A stretch of DNA of 14,883 bases from Gammaproteobacteria bacterium (GTDB taxonomy: Bacteria > Pseudomonadota > Gammaproteobacteria > UBA5335 > SLRW01), in NCBI GenBank assembly GCA_007130745.1, contig SLRW01000052.1, positions 1 to 14,883 of the forward strand. The letters run 5' to 3'. The notes below the pieces were generated by a model. It was not told where the DNA came from and did not search any database. It saw only the letters and a list, made by a program, of their open reading frames with translations. This document shows, piece after piece, positions 6,897-13,418 of this stretch. The position numbers were made by a program, and so were the translations under genes. The number at the start of each line of letters is the position of its first letter. Positions within the stretch are counted from its first letter, which is position 1.

Positions 6897-7979
6897 CTAT
6901 TGTATCACTTCCGAGACCTTACCTTGTTCCACGTGAAACATTTTTGACTCCAGCGGTAATAACCCGCTCAATACCTCTGCCGAGATCACCGTAAGGAATT
7001 TCTGCGCCGGCAACTCGCAGAGTACTGCCATGAAACGAGACAGATAACGCTGGTCCAGCTCGGAGGCCAGATCATCCAGCAGTAACACGCCCTGGTCTCC
7101 ACTGGCTTGCGCATAAAGCTGTTGCTGGGCCAGCACCATGCAACTGGCCAGTATCTTTTCCTGACCACGAGAAACCCGCTCCGCGGCGGCCACACCATTA
7201 ATCAGGATTTCTACATCTCCCCTGTGTGGCCCTGACCGCGTGACCCCGCTTTGGTGTTCTGAAGCTCGCAACCGCGCCAGGGCATCAAGCAGGGTTTCCC
7301 CCGCAGGCCAGCCGCGCTGATAGCGCAACTCTACCTCCACGTCGCCAAGTATGCGCTTCACGGTCTCCTGCAGCAGGGGTTGCAGGCGCCGGACATAGTC
7401 CTCACGGCTTGCGCTTAACGACTCCCCGTTATCCGCAAGCTGGGACTCCCATACCGGTAACTCACGTGCCTTCGCCGGGTGGCGCAACAACGCGTTGCGC
7501 TGACGCAGCGCTTTTCGAAAGCGCGTCCAGTCATCAAGAAAACCCTGTTCCACGTGGAACAAACCCCAGTCAAGAAACTGGCGGCGTTCTCCAGGTCCAC
7601 CCTCAATCAAGCGGTGAACATGGGGATCAATCAATTGCACAGGCAGGTGATGGGCCAGTACAGAAACTGCACGCACTGTCTCGCCATTGAGTCGTGCACG
7701 CAAACCTTCGGCAGCGTACCCCGCACCCAGTCTATGCACTTGCCCGGTTACCGTATTAATCTCGGCGAACACTGACAAGCCAGCACTGGCCTGGCGCACC
7801 AGGCTATCGCGGCGGCGGCTGCGAAAGGATCGCCCCCGACCCAGAAACCAGATCGCTTCCAGCAAACTGGTCTTGCCAGAGGCATTAGCGCCGGAAACGA
7901 CATTCAGCCCGGGATCACAGGTCAACTGAACCGAACGCAGACAACGAAAATCGCTGATTTCCAGGCGGCCCAGGGCCAT
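6897..7979 (-). CDS. recF: DNA replication and repair protein RecF
   Basis: RecF is an ABC/SMC-like ATPase that acts with RecO and RecR to load RecA on gapped DNA at stalled forks. The 360-residue product (E. coli 357) has Walker A GANASGKT (30-37), the RecF block RRQFLDWGLFHVE (132-144), the signature region VTRSGPHRGDVEI and VSRGQEK (246-275), and Walker B GVLLLDDLASELD (297-309). It starts 9 bp after the dnaN stop with no clear Shine-Dalgarno, so translation probably depends on coupling to dnaN. Two parS sites are embedded in its coding sequence, at codons 140-145 and near the C-terminus (347-352), both encoding FHVEQ. The gene is otherwise ordinary and intact. Confidence 0.97.
   Translation of the reverse strand: MALGRLEISDFRCLRSVQLTCDPGLNVVSGANASGKTSLLEAIWFLGRGRSFRSRRRDSLVRQASAGLSVFAEINTVTGQVHRLGAGYAAEGLRARLNGETVRAVSVLAHHLPVQLIDPHVHRLIEGGPGERRQFLDWGLFHVEQGFLDDWTRFRKALRQRNALLRHPAKARELPVWESQLADNGESLSASREDYVRRLQPLLQETVKRILGDVEVELRYQRGWPAGETLLDALARLRASEHQSGVTRSGPHRGDVEILINGVAAAERVSRGQEKILASCMVLAQQQLYAQASGDQGVLLLDDLASELDQRYLSRFMAVLCELPAQKFLTVISAEVLSGLLPLESKMFHVEQGKVSEVIQ
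6925..6940. promoter_or_regulatory. parS site inside the 3' end of recF
   Basis: TGTTCCACGTGAAACA matches TGTTNCACGTGNAACA exactly, with one asymmetric base pair in the palindrome. On the recF strand it encodes MFHVEQ (347-352) in the C-terminal tail, which is likely less constrained than the rest of the protein. It lies about 2.3 kb from the putative unwinding element. Confidence 0.92.
7546..7561. promoter_or_regulatory. parS site inside recF, codons 140-145
   Basis: TGTTCCACGTGGAACA is identical to the intergenic parS at 4417. On the recF strand it encodes LFHVEQ in the conserved DWGxFHxE block of RecF, so both protein function and ParB binding constrain these bases. It lies about 1.7 kb from the putative unwinding element. 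Confidence 0.92.
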
Positions 7980-7988
7980 GTGGCTGAC

Positions 7989-9089
7989 TTAGAGCCGCAT
8001 CGGCATGACCACGTGTTCGGTGGACTCATCCCCGGGTGCACGGATCACACAGCTGCTGTTGCCATCAATCAGGATCAGTTCAATGCTGTCGGACTCGAGT
8101 GCCGCCAACGGGTCAAGCAAATAACTGACGTTAAAACCAATCTCGAGGCGCTCGCCCTGGTATTCAACTTCCACGTCTTCTTCAGCGCGTTCCTGCTCGG
8201 GGTTCTGGGCTTGCAGGCCCAGGCGGTTGTTATCCATTTCCAGGCGTACCCCACGATACTTCTCGTTAGAAAGAATCGCAGTGCGCCCCAGTGCCTGGCG
8301 CAGCATCTGTCGGTCAACCTGGAGAATATTATTGCCACCTCGGGGAATCACGCGTTCATAGTCCGGGAATCGGCCATCAACCAGCTTGGAGGTGAACTTC
8401 AGCTCATCCACTCCTACACGGATATGGTTGCTGCTAATAGAAACACTTACCGTTTCATCGCTTTCTTCCAGCAGGCGATAAAGTTCAAGCACCCCTTTGC
8501 GAGGTACGATCACCTGACGCACCTCGCCAGGTGAAAGCTGGGCACTGACATCACAGCGAGACAGACGATGGCCATCCGTTGCCACCCCGCGCAAGACGCC
8601 ATCACGGAATTCAAGCAGCAGTCCATTGAGATAATAACGAACATCCTGCTGGGCCATGGCGAATTGGGTTTGTTCGATCAGGTGGCGTAAATCGCGCTGG
8701 GCGATACTGAATTCAACCAGCGATTCGCCCCCCTCTACATTTGGAAACTCCGCTGCGGGCATGGTGGACAGGGCAAAGCGACTGCGTCCGGCACGTACCT
8801 GAGCCTTGTTGTCCTCCACACTCAGGCTGACTTCCGCTTCTTCCGGGAGTGCGCGGACAATATCAAGAAGTTTGCGCCCCGGTAAGGTTATTTCACCGGG
8901 TTCCCCGGTCCCGGCATCCACCCTGGCGACCAGTTCTACTTCCAGATCCGTCGCCGTAAGTTGCACCGTTTCAGCGTCTGCGCTCAGCAGGATATTGGAC
9001 AGGATAGGCATGGTTTGCCGTCGCTCGACCACACCAATCACTGCTTGCAGTGGACGAAGCAAGGCTTCCCTGGACAGTTTGAGTTTCAT
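7989..9089 (-). CDS. dnaN: DNA polymerase III beta subunit (sliding clamp)
   Basis: DnaN forms the homodimeric ring that tethers DNA polymerase III and many repair factors to DNA. The 366-residue length equals that of E. coli. It begins MKLKLSREALLRPLQAVIGV, followed by ERRQTMPILSNILL (22-35), and ends with the canonical clamp terminus HVVMPMRL, part of the partner-binding cleft. Three repeated clamp domains are expected across the length. The ATG at 9089 is preceded by GGAG at about five bases. Its upstream region is the AT-rich spacer that probably contains the origin unwinding element and possibly a dnaN promoter (TTCACT-N17-TATATA on the reverse strand, weak). recF follows after 9 bp. Confidence 0.98.
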   Translation of the reverse strand: MKLKLSREALLRPLQAVIGVVERRQTMPILSNILLSADAETVQLTATDLEVELVARVDAGTGEPGEITLPGRKLLDIVRALPEEAEVSLSVEDNKAQVRAGRSRFALSTMPAAEFPNVEGGESLVEFSIAQRDLRHLIEQTQFAMAQQDVRYYLNGLLLEFRDGVLRGVATDGHRLSRCDVSAQLSPGEVRQVIVPRKGVLELYRLLEESDETVSVSISSNHIRVGVDELKFTSKLVDGRFPDYERVIPRGGNNILQVDRQMLRQALGRTAILSNEKYRGVRLEMDNNRLGLQAQNPEQERAEEDVEVEYQGERLEIGFNVSYLLDPLAALESDSIELILIDGNSSCVIRAPGDESTEHVVMPMRL

Positions 9090-9108
9090 GCTGGCTCCAT
9101 CTTCGTGC

Positions 9109-9225
9109 TGTTTAATTAAAGTAATGTTCTTTATATATCCTGAATACTATTATTAGTGAAGCAATAATCGGTGTTTAACCTATATAAACCTTTTAAAATC
9201 AAAAACATAAATAGATAACAACCCT
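9109..9225. other. AT-rich candidate DNA unwinding element of oriC (dnaA-dnaN spacer)
   Basis: This stretch is far richer in A+T than the genes around it: I count 17 G/C of 60 bases in 9121-9180 and 6 of 40 in 9181-9220. It includes TTTAATTAAA (9111-9120, palindromic), TTTATATATCC and TATATAAACC. It lies between dnaN and a perfect DnaA box at the end of dnaA, the same layout as the unwinding element of origins placed downstream of dnaA, such as that of Bacillus subtilis. An IHF-like AATCAA-N4-ATA (9197-9209, one mismatch) lies inside. Functional assignment is an inference. Confidence 0.6.
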
Positions 9226-9235
9226 GTTCCCTGTC

Positions 9236-9244
9236 TGTGGAGAA
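9236..9244 (-). promoter_or_regulatory. Near-consensus DnaA box
   Basis: The reverse strand reads TTCTCCACA, one mismatch from the DnaA box TTATCCACA. It lies at the edge of the AT-rich region and faces the perfect box at 9304, 60 bp away. Confidence 0.5.
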
Positions 9245-9303
9245 GCTGTGTTGAGTCCGGGATAAAAACCGGGCAGGTTATCGCTCCACCGTCTGCACAC
9301 GGT

Positions 9304-9312
9304 TTATCCACA
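9304..9312 (+). promoter_or_regulatory. Consensus DnaA box beside the AT-rich element
   Basis: TTATCCACA is a perfect 9-mer DnaA box. It lies five bases beyond the dnaA stop codon, about 80-90 bp from the AT-rich tract. Initiator binding here next to easily melted DNA fits an origin function. Confidence 0.85.
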
Positions 9313-9317
9313 GCTTG

Positions 9318-10670
9318 TCAGCCGGTCAGTGTGCGTAACAGGTTCAGGTAGTCCTCCTCAACTCGTGGCTGGGTTTCTCGGAGTTCGCGCACCTTGCGGC
9401 AAGCATGCAGCACGGTGGTATGATCGCGGCCCCCGAAGGCATCACCAATTTCGGGCAGACTGTGCGTGGTGAGTTCTTTTGCCAGGGCCATGGCGATCTG
9501 GCGTGGCCGCGCTACGGAACGGCTGCGGCGGGCAGACAAGAGCTCACCAACCCGGATTTTGAAGTATTCAGCCGTGGTTTTCTGGATATTCTCAATCGTA
9601 ACCAGCTTTTCCTGCATGGCCAGCAGGTCGCGCAAGGCCTCACGAGCAAAATCAAGGCTGATTTCCTGACCGGTAAAATGGGCATTGGCCATCACCCGGC
9701 GCAGGGCGCCTTCAAGCTCTCGAACATTGGAACGGATGCGTTTGGCGATAAAAAAAGCCACCTCATCCGGCAGCTCAGTCCCCGCCTGGTCCGCCTTTTT
9801 TTTGAGAATGGCGACGCGGGTTTCCAGTTCCGGCGGTTCAATGGCTACCGTAAGCCCCCACCCGAAACGGGATTTTAGACGCTCTTCCAGTCCGTCAACT
9901 TCGCGCGGAAAGCGGTCACAGGTCAAAATAACCTGTTTCTGCCCTTCCAGCAGGGCATTGAAGGTATGGAAGAATTCTTCCTGGGAGCGCTCCTTGCCGG
10001 CAAAGAACTGAATGTCATCAATCAGCAGGGCATCAACGGTGCGGTAGAAGCGTTTGAATTCATTGATAGTATTGTGCTGCAACGCCTTGACCATATCACC
10101 CACGAAACCTTCGGAATGCTGATAGACCACGCGTGTCTTGCCGTTGCGCAACAATTGGTTGCCTACACTGTGCATAAGATGGGTTTTACCCAGGCCTACC
10201 CCGCCGTAGATAAACAGCGGGTTATAGGCATCACCAGGGTTTTCAGCAACCTGGCGGGCGGCCGCGGTGGCCAGTTGATTGGATTTACCCTCGACAAAAT
10301 TCTCGAAGGTAAAGCCCCGGTTGAGGCGATTGCCGCGCACCACAGTATGTTCGGGAGCACGAGCAGATTTACTGTTGCCCGGGGCAGGTTCCGGACTGCT
10401 GATGGCGGGTATGGCGGTGCTGCCGACTTCCAGCGAGACGCGGATATTTTGTTCGCCGCCAAGTTCCGAGACGACATTTTCTATGGTTTCGATAAAATTC
10501 TGCACCACCCAGTCCTGCACAAATCGATTGGGCGCCAACAGCTTCAGACACTCCTTTTCTTCCACTGCCTGCAGCGGACGAATCCAGGTGTTGAGCTGCT
10601 GCTCCGGCATCTGACCTTCCAGATAACGGAGACACTGCTGCCAAAGCGTTGACTCGGTGGGCTGATCCAT
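9318..10670 (-). CDS. dnaA: Chromosomal replication initiator DnaA
   Basis: DnaA binds DnaA boxes as an ATP-dependent oligomer, melts oriC and recruits DnaB. From the ATG at 10670 the protein has 450 residues. Domain I is LWQQCLRYLEGQMPEQQLNT (9-28), followed by a short Pro/Ser-rich linker (about 84-108). The AAA+ domain starts at FTFENFVEGKSN (120-131) with Walker A GGVGLGKTH (156-164), Walker B LLIDDI (215-220) and the arginine-finger box RLKSRFGWG (264-272). Domain IV has the DNA-binding signature GGRDHTTVLHA (413-423). An in-frame TTG at 10676 would add two residues; neither start has a good Shine-Dalgarno. No convincing sigma-70 promoter was found upstream; a DnaA box at 10819 suggests autoregulation. 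Confidence 0.98.
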   Translation of the reverse strand: MDQPTESTLWQQCLRYLEGQMPEQQLNTWIRPLQAVEEKECLKLLAPNRFVQDWVVQNFIETIENVVSELGGEQNIRVSLEVGSTAIPAISSPEPAPGNSKSARAPEHTVVRGNRLNRGFTFENFVEGKSNQLATAAARQVAENPGDAYNPLFIYGGVGLGKTHLMHSVGNQLLRNGKTRVVYQHSEGFVGDMVKALQHNTINEFKRFYRTVDALLIDDIQFFAGKERSQEEFFHTFNALLEGQKQVILTCDRFPREVDGLEERLKSRFGWGLTVAIEPPELETRVAILKKKADQAGTELPDEVAFFIAKRIRSNVRELEGALRRVMANAHFTGQEISLDFAREALRDLLAMQEKLVTIENIQKTTAEYFKIRVGELLSARRSRSVARPRQIAMALAKELTTHSLPEIGDAFGGRDHTTVLHACRKVRELRETQPRVEEDYLNLLRTLTG

Positions 10671-10818
10671 GGGCAATAAAATCTTATCCGGTCTTTCTGA
10701 ATACTACGGAACGGGGTGAATCAGGACCACAGCGACAGGCATGCTGAGTGCGGTCGCGCGAATACCTGTTAATCCGAACCAGTGCTTGATTCGTGCAGTC
10801 TATACCCGTCAACAAGAC

Positions 10819-10827
10819 TTATCCACA
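10819..10827 (+). promoter_or_regulatory. Consensus DnaA box in the dnaA-rpmH spacer
   Basis: TTATCCACA is a perfect match, about 150 bp upstream of dnaA and 45 bp before the rpmH -35 element. It may be part of a bipartite origin or autoregulate dnaA. The rest of the 301-base spacer (10671-10971) holds the rpmH promoter but no strongly AT-rich tract and no other exact DnaA box. Confidence 0.85.
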
Positions 10828-10862
10828 GCCCTGTACATATACTCCGGCACAGGCTGCCATAG

Positions 10863-10892
10863 TTGACATCAAAAGCGGTTTGCCAGTAATCT
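10863..10892 (+). promoter_or_regulatory. Sigma-70 promoter for rpmH
   Basis: A perfect -35 TTGACA (10863-10868) is followed, after 18 bases, by TAATCT (10887-10892), which keeps the key T, A and final T of the -10 hexamer. Transcription would start near 10899, leaving a leader of about 70 bases. That leader contains a short TGCCC/GGGCA stem (10911-10928) of unknown significance. Confidence 0.6.
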
Positions 10893-10971
10893 TCGCGGCT
10901 CTCTGGAGCCTGCCCTGGAGCACGGGCAACAAGGCTTACCGGACACGTCCGCAACACGGATTACAAGCATC

Positions 10972-11106
10972 ATGAAAAGAACATTCCAGCCCAGCCGGCT
11001 CAAGCGTGCCCGCAATCATGGTTTCCGTGCCCGTATGGCCACACGCAACGGACGCAAGATCATCCGTGCCCGGCGTGCCCGCGGCCGTCATCGTCTGTCC
11101 GCCTAG
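10972..11106 (+). CDS. rpmH: 50S ribosomal protein L34
   Basis: This 44-residue, extremely Arg/Lys-rich protein is the smallest large-subunit ribosomal protein. It starts MKRTFQPSRLKRARNHGFRA and continues RMATRNGRKIIRARRARGRH, ending RLSA, which aligns along its full length with bacterial L34. It is transcribed divergently from dnaA, as in most bacteria, and precedes rnpA by 13 bp. The Shine-Dalgarno is weak. The TTGACA-type promoter at 10863 fits a highly expressed ribosomal gene. Confidence 0.97.
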   Translation: MKRTFQPSRLKRARNHGFRARMATRNGRKIIRARRARGRHRLSA

Positions 11107-11119
11107 GTCTTTTGCACTT

Positions 11120-11479
11120 TTGCGCAGCGCGGCATTTCCGGCCAGCGCGCGCCTGCATCGGCCGCAGCAATTCCGACGGGTATTTCGGGATCCACTGCGC
11201 AGCCGGGATGAATGTCTGGTGGTGCTGGCACGGGCCAACGACCTGAACTCAGCCAGGCTGGGTATGGCCATTTCGCGCAAGCTCGCGGGCAATGCGGTTC
11301 AGCGCAATCGTGTCCGGCGCGTTATTCGTGAAAGCTTTCGTCGGCACCGGCATCTGTTGCCACCTGCTGATATCGTGGTAACAGCACGCCAATCACTGGC
11401 GGGGCGAAGCAATACCGAGCTGCGTGGCTCGCTCGAGAAACACTGGCACAGGCTGGCACAGCGATGGCAAGAGTCCTGA
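11120..11479 (+). CDS. rnpA: Ribonuclease P protein component
   Basis: RnpA is the basic protein cofactor of RNase P, which removes 5' leaders from pre-tRNAs. From the TTG at 11120 the product is 119 residues, the same length as E. coli RnpA, and starts MRSAAFPASARLHRPQQF, matching the FPxxxRLxxxxxF N-terminal pattern. The RNA-binding RNR motif NAVQRNRVRRVIRESFR is at 58-74. The frame is open upstream to an ATG at 11006, but that would overlap most of rpmH and lacks family similarity, so TTG is preferred. No ATG or GTG lies at the right place, and only AGG from the rpmH stop region could serve as a distant Shine-Dalgarno. yidD begins inside its end (16-bp overlap). Confidence 0.93.
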   Translation: MRSAAFPASARLHRPQQFRRVFRDPLRSRDECLVVLARANDLNSARLGMAISRKLAGNAVQRNRVRRVIRESFRRHRHLLPPADIVVTARQSLAGRSNTELRGSLEKHWHRLAQRWQES

Positions 11480-11700
11480 TCTTACTGGTCATGCTTTACC
11501 GCTGGACCCTGCGGCCCTTGCTGGGTGCCCGCTGCCGCTTCCATCCTTCCTGCTCCGAATACACCATGACCGCAATTGAACGCCATGGCGCCGTGCGTGG
11601 TAGCTGGCTCGGGATGCGCCGGATTTTGCGCTGTCATCCCGGCCATCCCGGCGGGATTGATCCGGTACCAGACAACCCCGGGGAGTCCGCGCGTGGATAA
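11464..11700 (+). CDS. yidD: Membrane protein insertion efficiency factor YidD
   Basis: YidD is a small peripheral inner-membrane protein thought to assist YidC-dependent insertion. The 78-residue product has an amphipathic N-terminal helix (1-20) and the family hallmarks CRFHPSCSEYT (24-34) and RCHPGHPGGIDPVP (56-69), including conserved C24, C30 and C57. It starts within the end of rnpA and its stop overlaps the yidC GTG start by 8 bp, so the three genes are probably translationally coupled. The usual name in older annotations is the UPF0161 or haemolytic domain protein; haemolysis is not implied. Confidence 0.95.
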   Translation: MARVLILLVMLYRWTLRPLLGARCRFHPSCSEYTMTAIERHGAVRGSWLGMRRILRCHPGHPGGIDPVPDNPGESARG

Positions 11701-13399
11701 TATCCGTTTTTTCCTGTTCTGCGCCCTGGTGCTGGTGGTCTTTCTTTTGTGGCAGGCCTGGATGGAAGACTATGCCGGCAACGGCGAGAGCACCCCCGAA
11801 CCTGAAGTGGTGGAGCAGCCTGCAGATGCCCCGGCGCGAGACGACCTGCCGGCAGCCCCTGAACAACGGGATATGGACGACCGGCCGATACTGGAACCGG
11901 ATTCCGCCGAAGTCGATCAGCCTCCTGCCCGGGCGCACGAGGATGGCGGCCTCACCCGAGGTGATCGGGTGGTGGTGGAAACTGATCTGTTGCGAGTGGA
12001 AATTGATACCCGTGGCGGCGATCTGAGAACGCTGTATATGCTGGATTACCCGGTGGAGATTGATCGACCGGATGAGCCGCTTCAGTTGCTTACCGACGAT
12101 CCCGACCGGCTTTATGTCATCCAGGGTGGCTTGGTGGCGCGCGATCTGCCGGCGCCCTCGCACCACGACAACTGGCGGGTGGAGCAAAGAGAGTACCGGC
12201 TCGCCGATGGTGCCGATACCGTGAGTGTCCCCCTGGTCTGGGAGCATGAAAGCGGGCTGCGGGTAGTCAAGCGCTACACATTCCATCGCGGCGACTACAT
12301 GATCGAGCTGGAACATCGGCTGGAAAACAACAGCGGTCAGGACTGGCGCGGCACCCAGTACACCCAGCTTCAGCGCCGCGAGGTCGACATCCCCCGGGAT
12401 AACTGGTTTATACGGACCTTCCTGGGCGCCGCCCTCTATGACGGCAGCTATGAACGGCTCAACTATGACGACCTGCGCGATGAGCCGGTCCACCGCGAGG
12501 TCCAGGGTGGCTGGGTGGCCATGATCCAGCACTATTACACCGGGGCCGTTATTCCCCCGGCGGACACGACCAATCTGCTTTACAGCCGTCTGCTGGATGG
12601 CAACCGGCATATTTTCGGTGCCCGGGGCGAACCGGTGAGTGTGGCGCCCGGCGATTCTGCCTCCTTGTCCAGTCAACTTTATGTGGGGCCACAGTATCAG
12701 GCCCGTATGGCCGAGCTGGCGCCGCGGCTGGATCGCACCGTGGATTACGGCATGCTCACCATTCTGGCCAAGCCGGTCTACGAGATCATGCGCTGGATCC
12801 ACAGCGTGGTGGGCAACTGGGGCTGGACCATTGTGATTTTCACGCTGATGGTCAAGGCGGTGTTCTACAAACTCTCTGATACCCAGTTCCGTTCCATGGC
12901 CAAGATGCGCGAGTTCGCGCCCCGCATCAAGGCGCTGCGTGAGCGCCACGGCGATGATCGGGAAAAGCTCAACAAAGCCATGATGGAGCTTTATCGGGAG
13001 GAGAAATTCAACCCGCTGGGCGGTTGTCTGCCGATCCTGGTGCAGTTACCGGTGTTTATTGCCCTGTACTGGGTGCTGATCGAAAGCGTGGAGTTTCGCC
13101 ACGCCCCCTTCACGCTGTGGATTCAGGATCTGGCGGCGCCGGATCCCTACTATGTGCTGCCCGTGCTGTTTGGTATCAGCATGTTCATCCAGCAGAAGAT
13201 GAGCCAGGCGGCCATGGCCATGGATCCGATCCAGCAGCGTATCCTCATGTTCCTGCCGCTGGTGTTGATGATCTTCTTTGCCTTCTTCCCGGCCGGGCTG
13301 GTGTTGTACTGGTTTATCAACAACATTATCAGCATGGCCCAGCAGCACTACGTCAATCGCCGTCACGACGCCGAGCAGGCCGCCAGACGCGGCAGCTGA
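11693..13399 (+). CDS. yidC: Membrane protein insertase YidC
   Basis: YidC inserts and folds inner-membrane proteins, alone or with SecYEG. From the GTG at 11693, preceded by a strong GGGGAG, the product is 568 residues (E. coli 548). It has one N-terminal membrane segment (about 5-22, ending LLWQAWMEDY), an acidic, proline-rich linker (about 23-90), a large periplasmic beta-sandwich domain and a C-terminal multi-membrane core from about 365. Core signatures include FRSMAKMREFAPRIKALRER, NPLGGCLPILVQLPVFIALY and FPAGLVLYWFINN. The positively charged groove residue (Arg366 in E. coli) is K388 here, as in several pseudomonad relatives. The frame stays open upstream to 11576, but that part overlaps yidD and is not family-like. 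mnmE follows after 19 bp. Confidence 0.97.
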   Translation: MDNIRFFLFCALVLVVFLLWQAWMEDYAGNGESTPEPEVVEQPADAPARDDLPAAPEQRDMDDRPILEPDSAEVDQPPARAHEDGGLTRGDRVVVETDLLRVEIDTRGGDLRTLYMLDYPVEIDRPDEPLQLLTDDPDRLYVIQGGLVARDLPAPSHHDNWRVEQREYRLADGADTVSVPLVWEHESGLRVVKRYTFHRGDYMIELEHRLENNSGQDWRGTQYTQLQRREVDIPRDNWFIRTFLGAALYDGSYERLNYDDLRDEPVHREVQGGWVAMIQHYYTGAVIPPADTTNLLYSRLLDGNRHIFGARGEPVSVAPGDSASLSSQLYVGPQYQARMAELAPRLDRTVDYGMLTILAKPVYEIMRWIHSVVGNWGWTIVIFTLMVKAVFYKLSDTQFRSMAKMREFAPRIKALRERHGDDREKLNKAMMELYREEKFNPLGGCLPILVQLPVFIALYWVLIESVEFRHAPFTLWIQDLAAPDPYYVLPVLFGISMFIQQKMSQAAMAMDPIQQRILMFLPLVLMIFFAFFPAGLVLYWFINNIISMAQQHYVNRRHDAEQAARRGS

Positions 13400-13418
13400 C
13401 GCGGTCAGGCCGCCTGCT

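Noticed and set aside
9255..9275. CCGGG direct repeats around ATAAAAA after dnaA as an intrinsic terminator
   Set aside because: The pairing is only CCGG with CCGG, and the T-run falls in the loop on the dnaA strand instead of after the stem.
10684..10692. TTATCCGGT near the dnaA start as a DnaA box
   Set aside because: The last three bases all differ from the consensus ACA, so it is at best a very weak site.
11006..11119. rnpA beginning at the ATG within rpmH
   Set aside because: That start would overlap almost all of rpmH in another frame and add 38 residues not seen in RnpA; the TTG at 11120 gives the standard length.
12854..12856. Lysine in place of the E. coli Arg366 groove residue of YidC as a functional anomaly
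   Set aside because: The positive charge is retained, and as far as I recall lysine is usual in pseudomonad-type YidC, so it is not unusual.
11489..12949. A 486-codon open frame antisense to yidD and yidC, and a similar 387-codon frame antisense to mnmE
   Set aside because: Both are shadows of codon bias in the sense genes; no ribosome-binding site or recognisable domain supports them.
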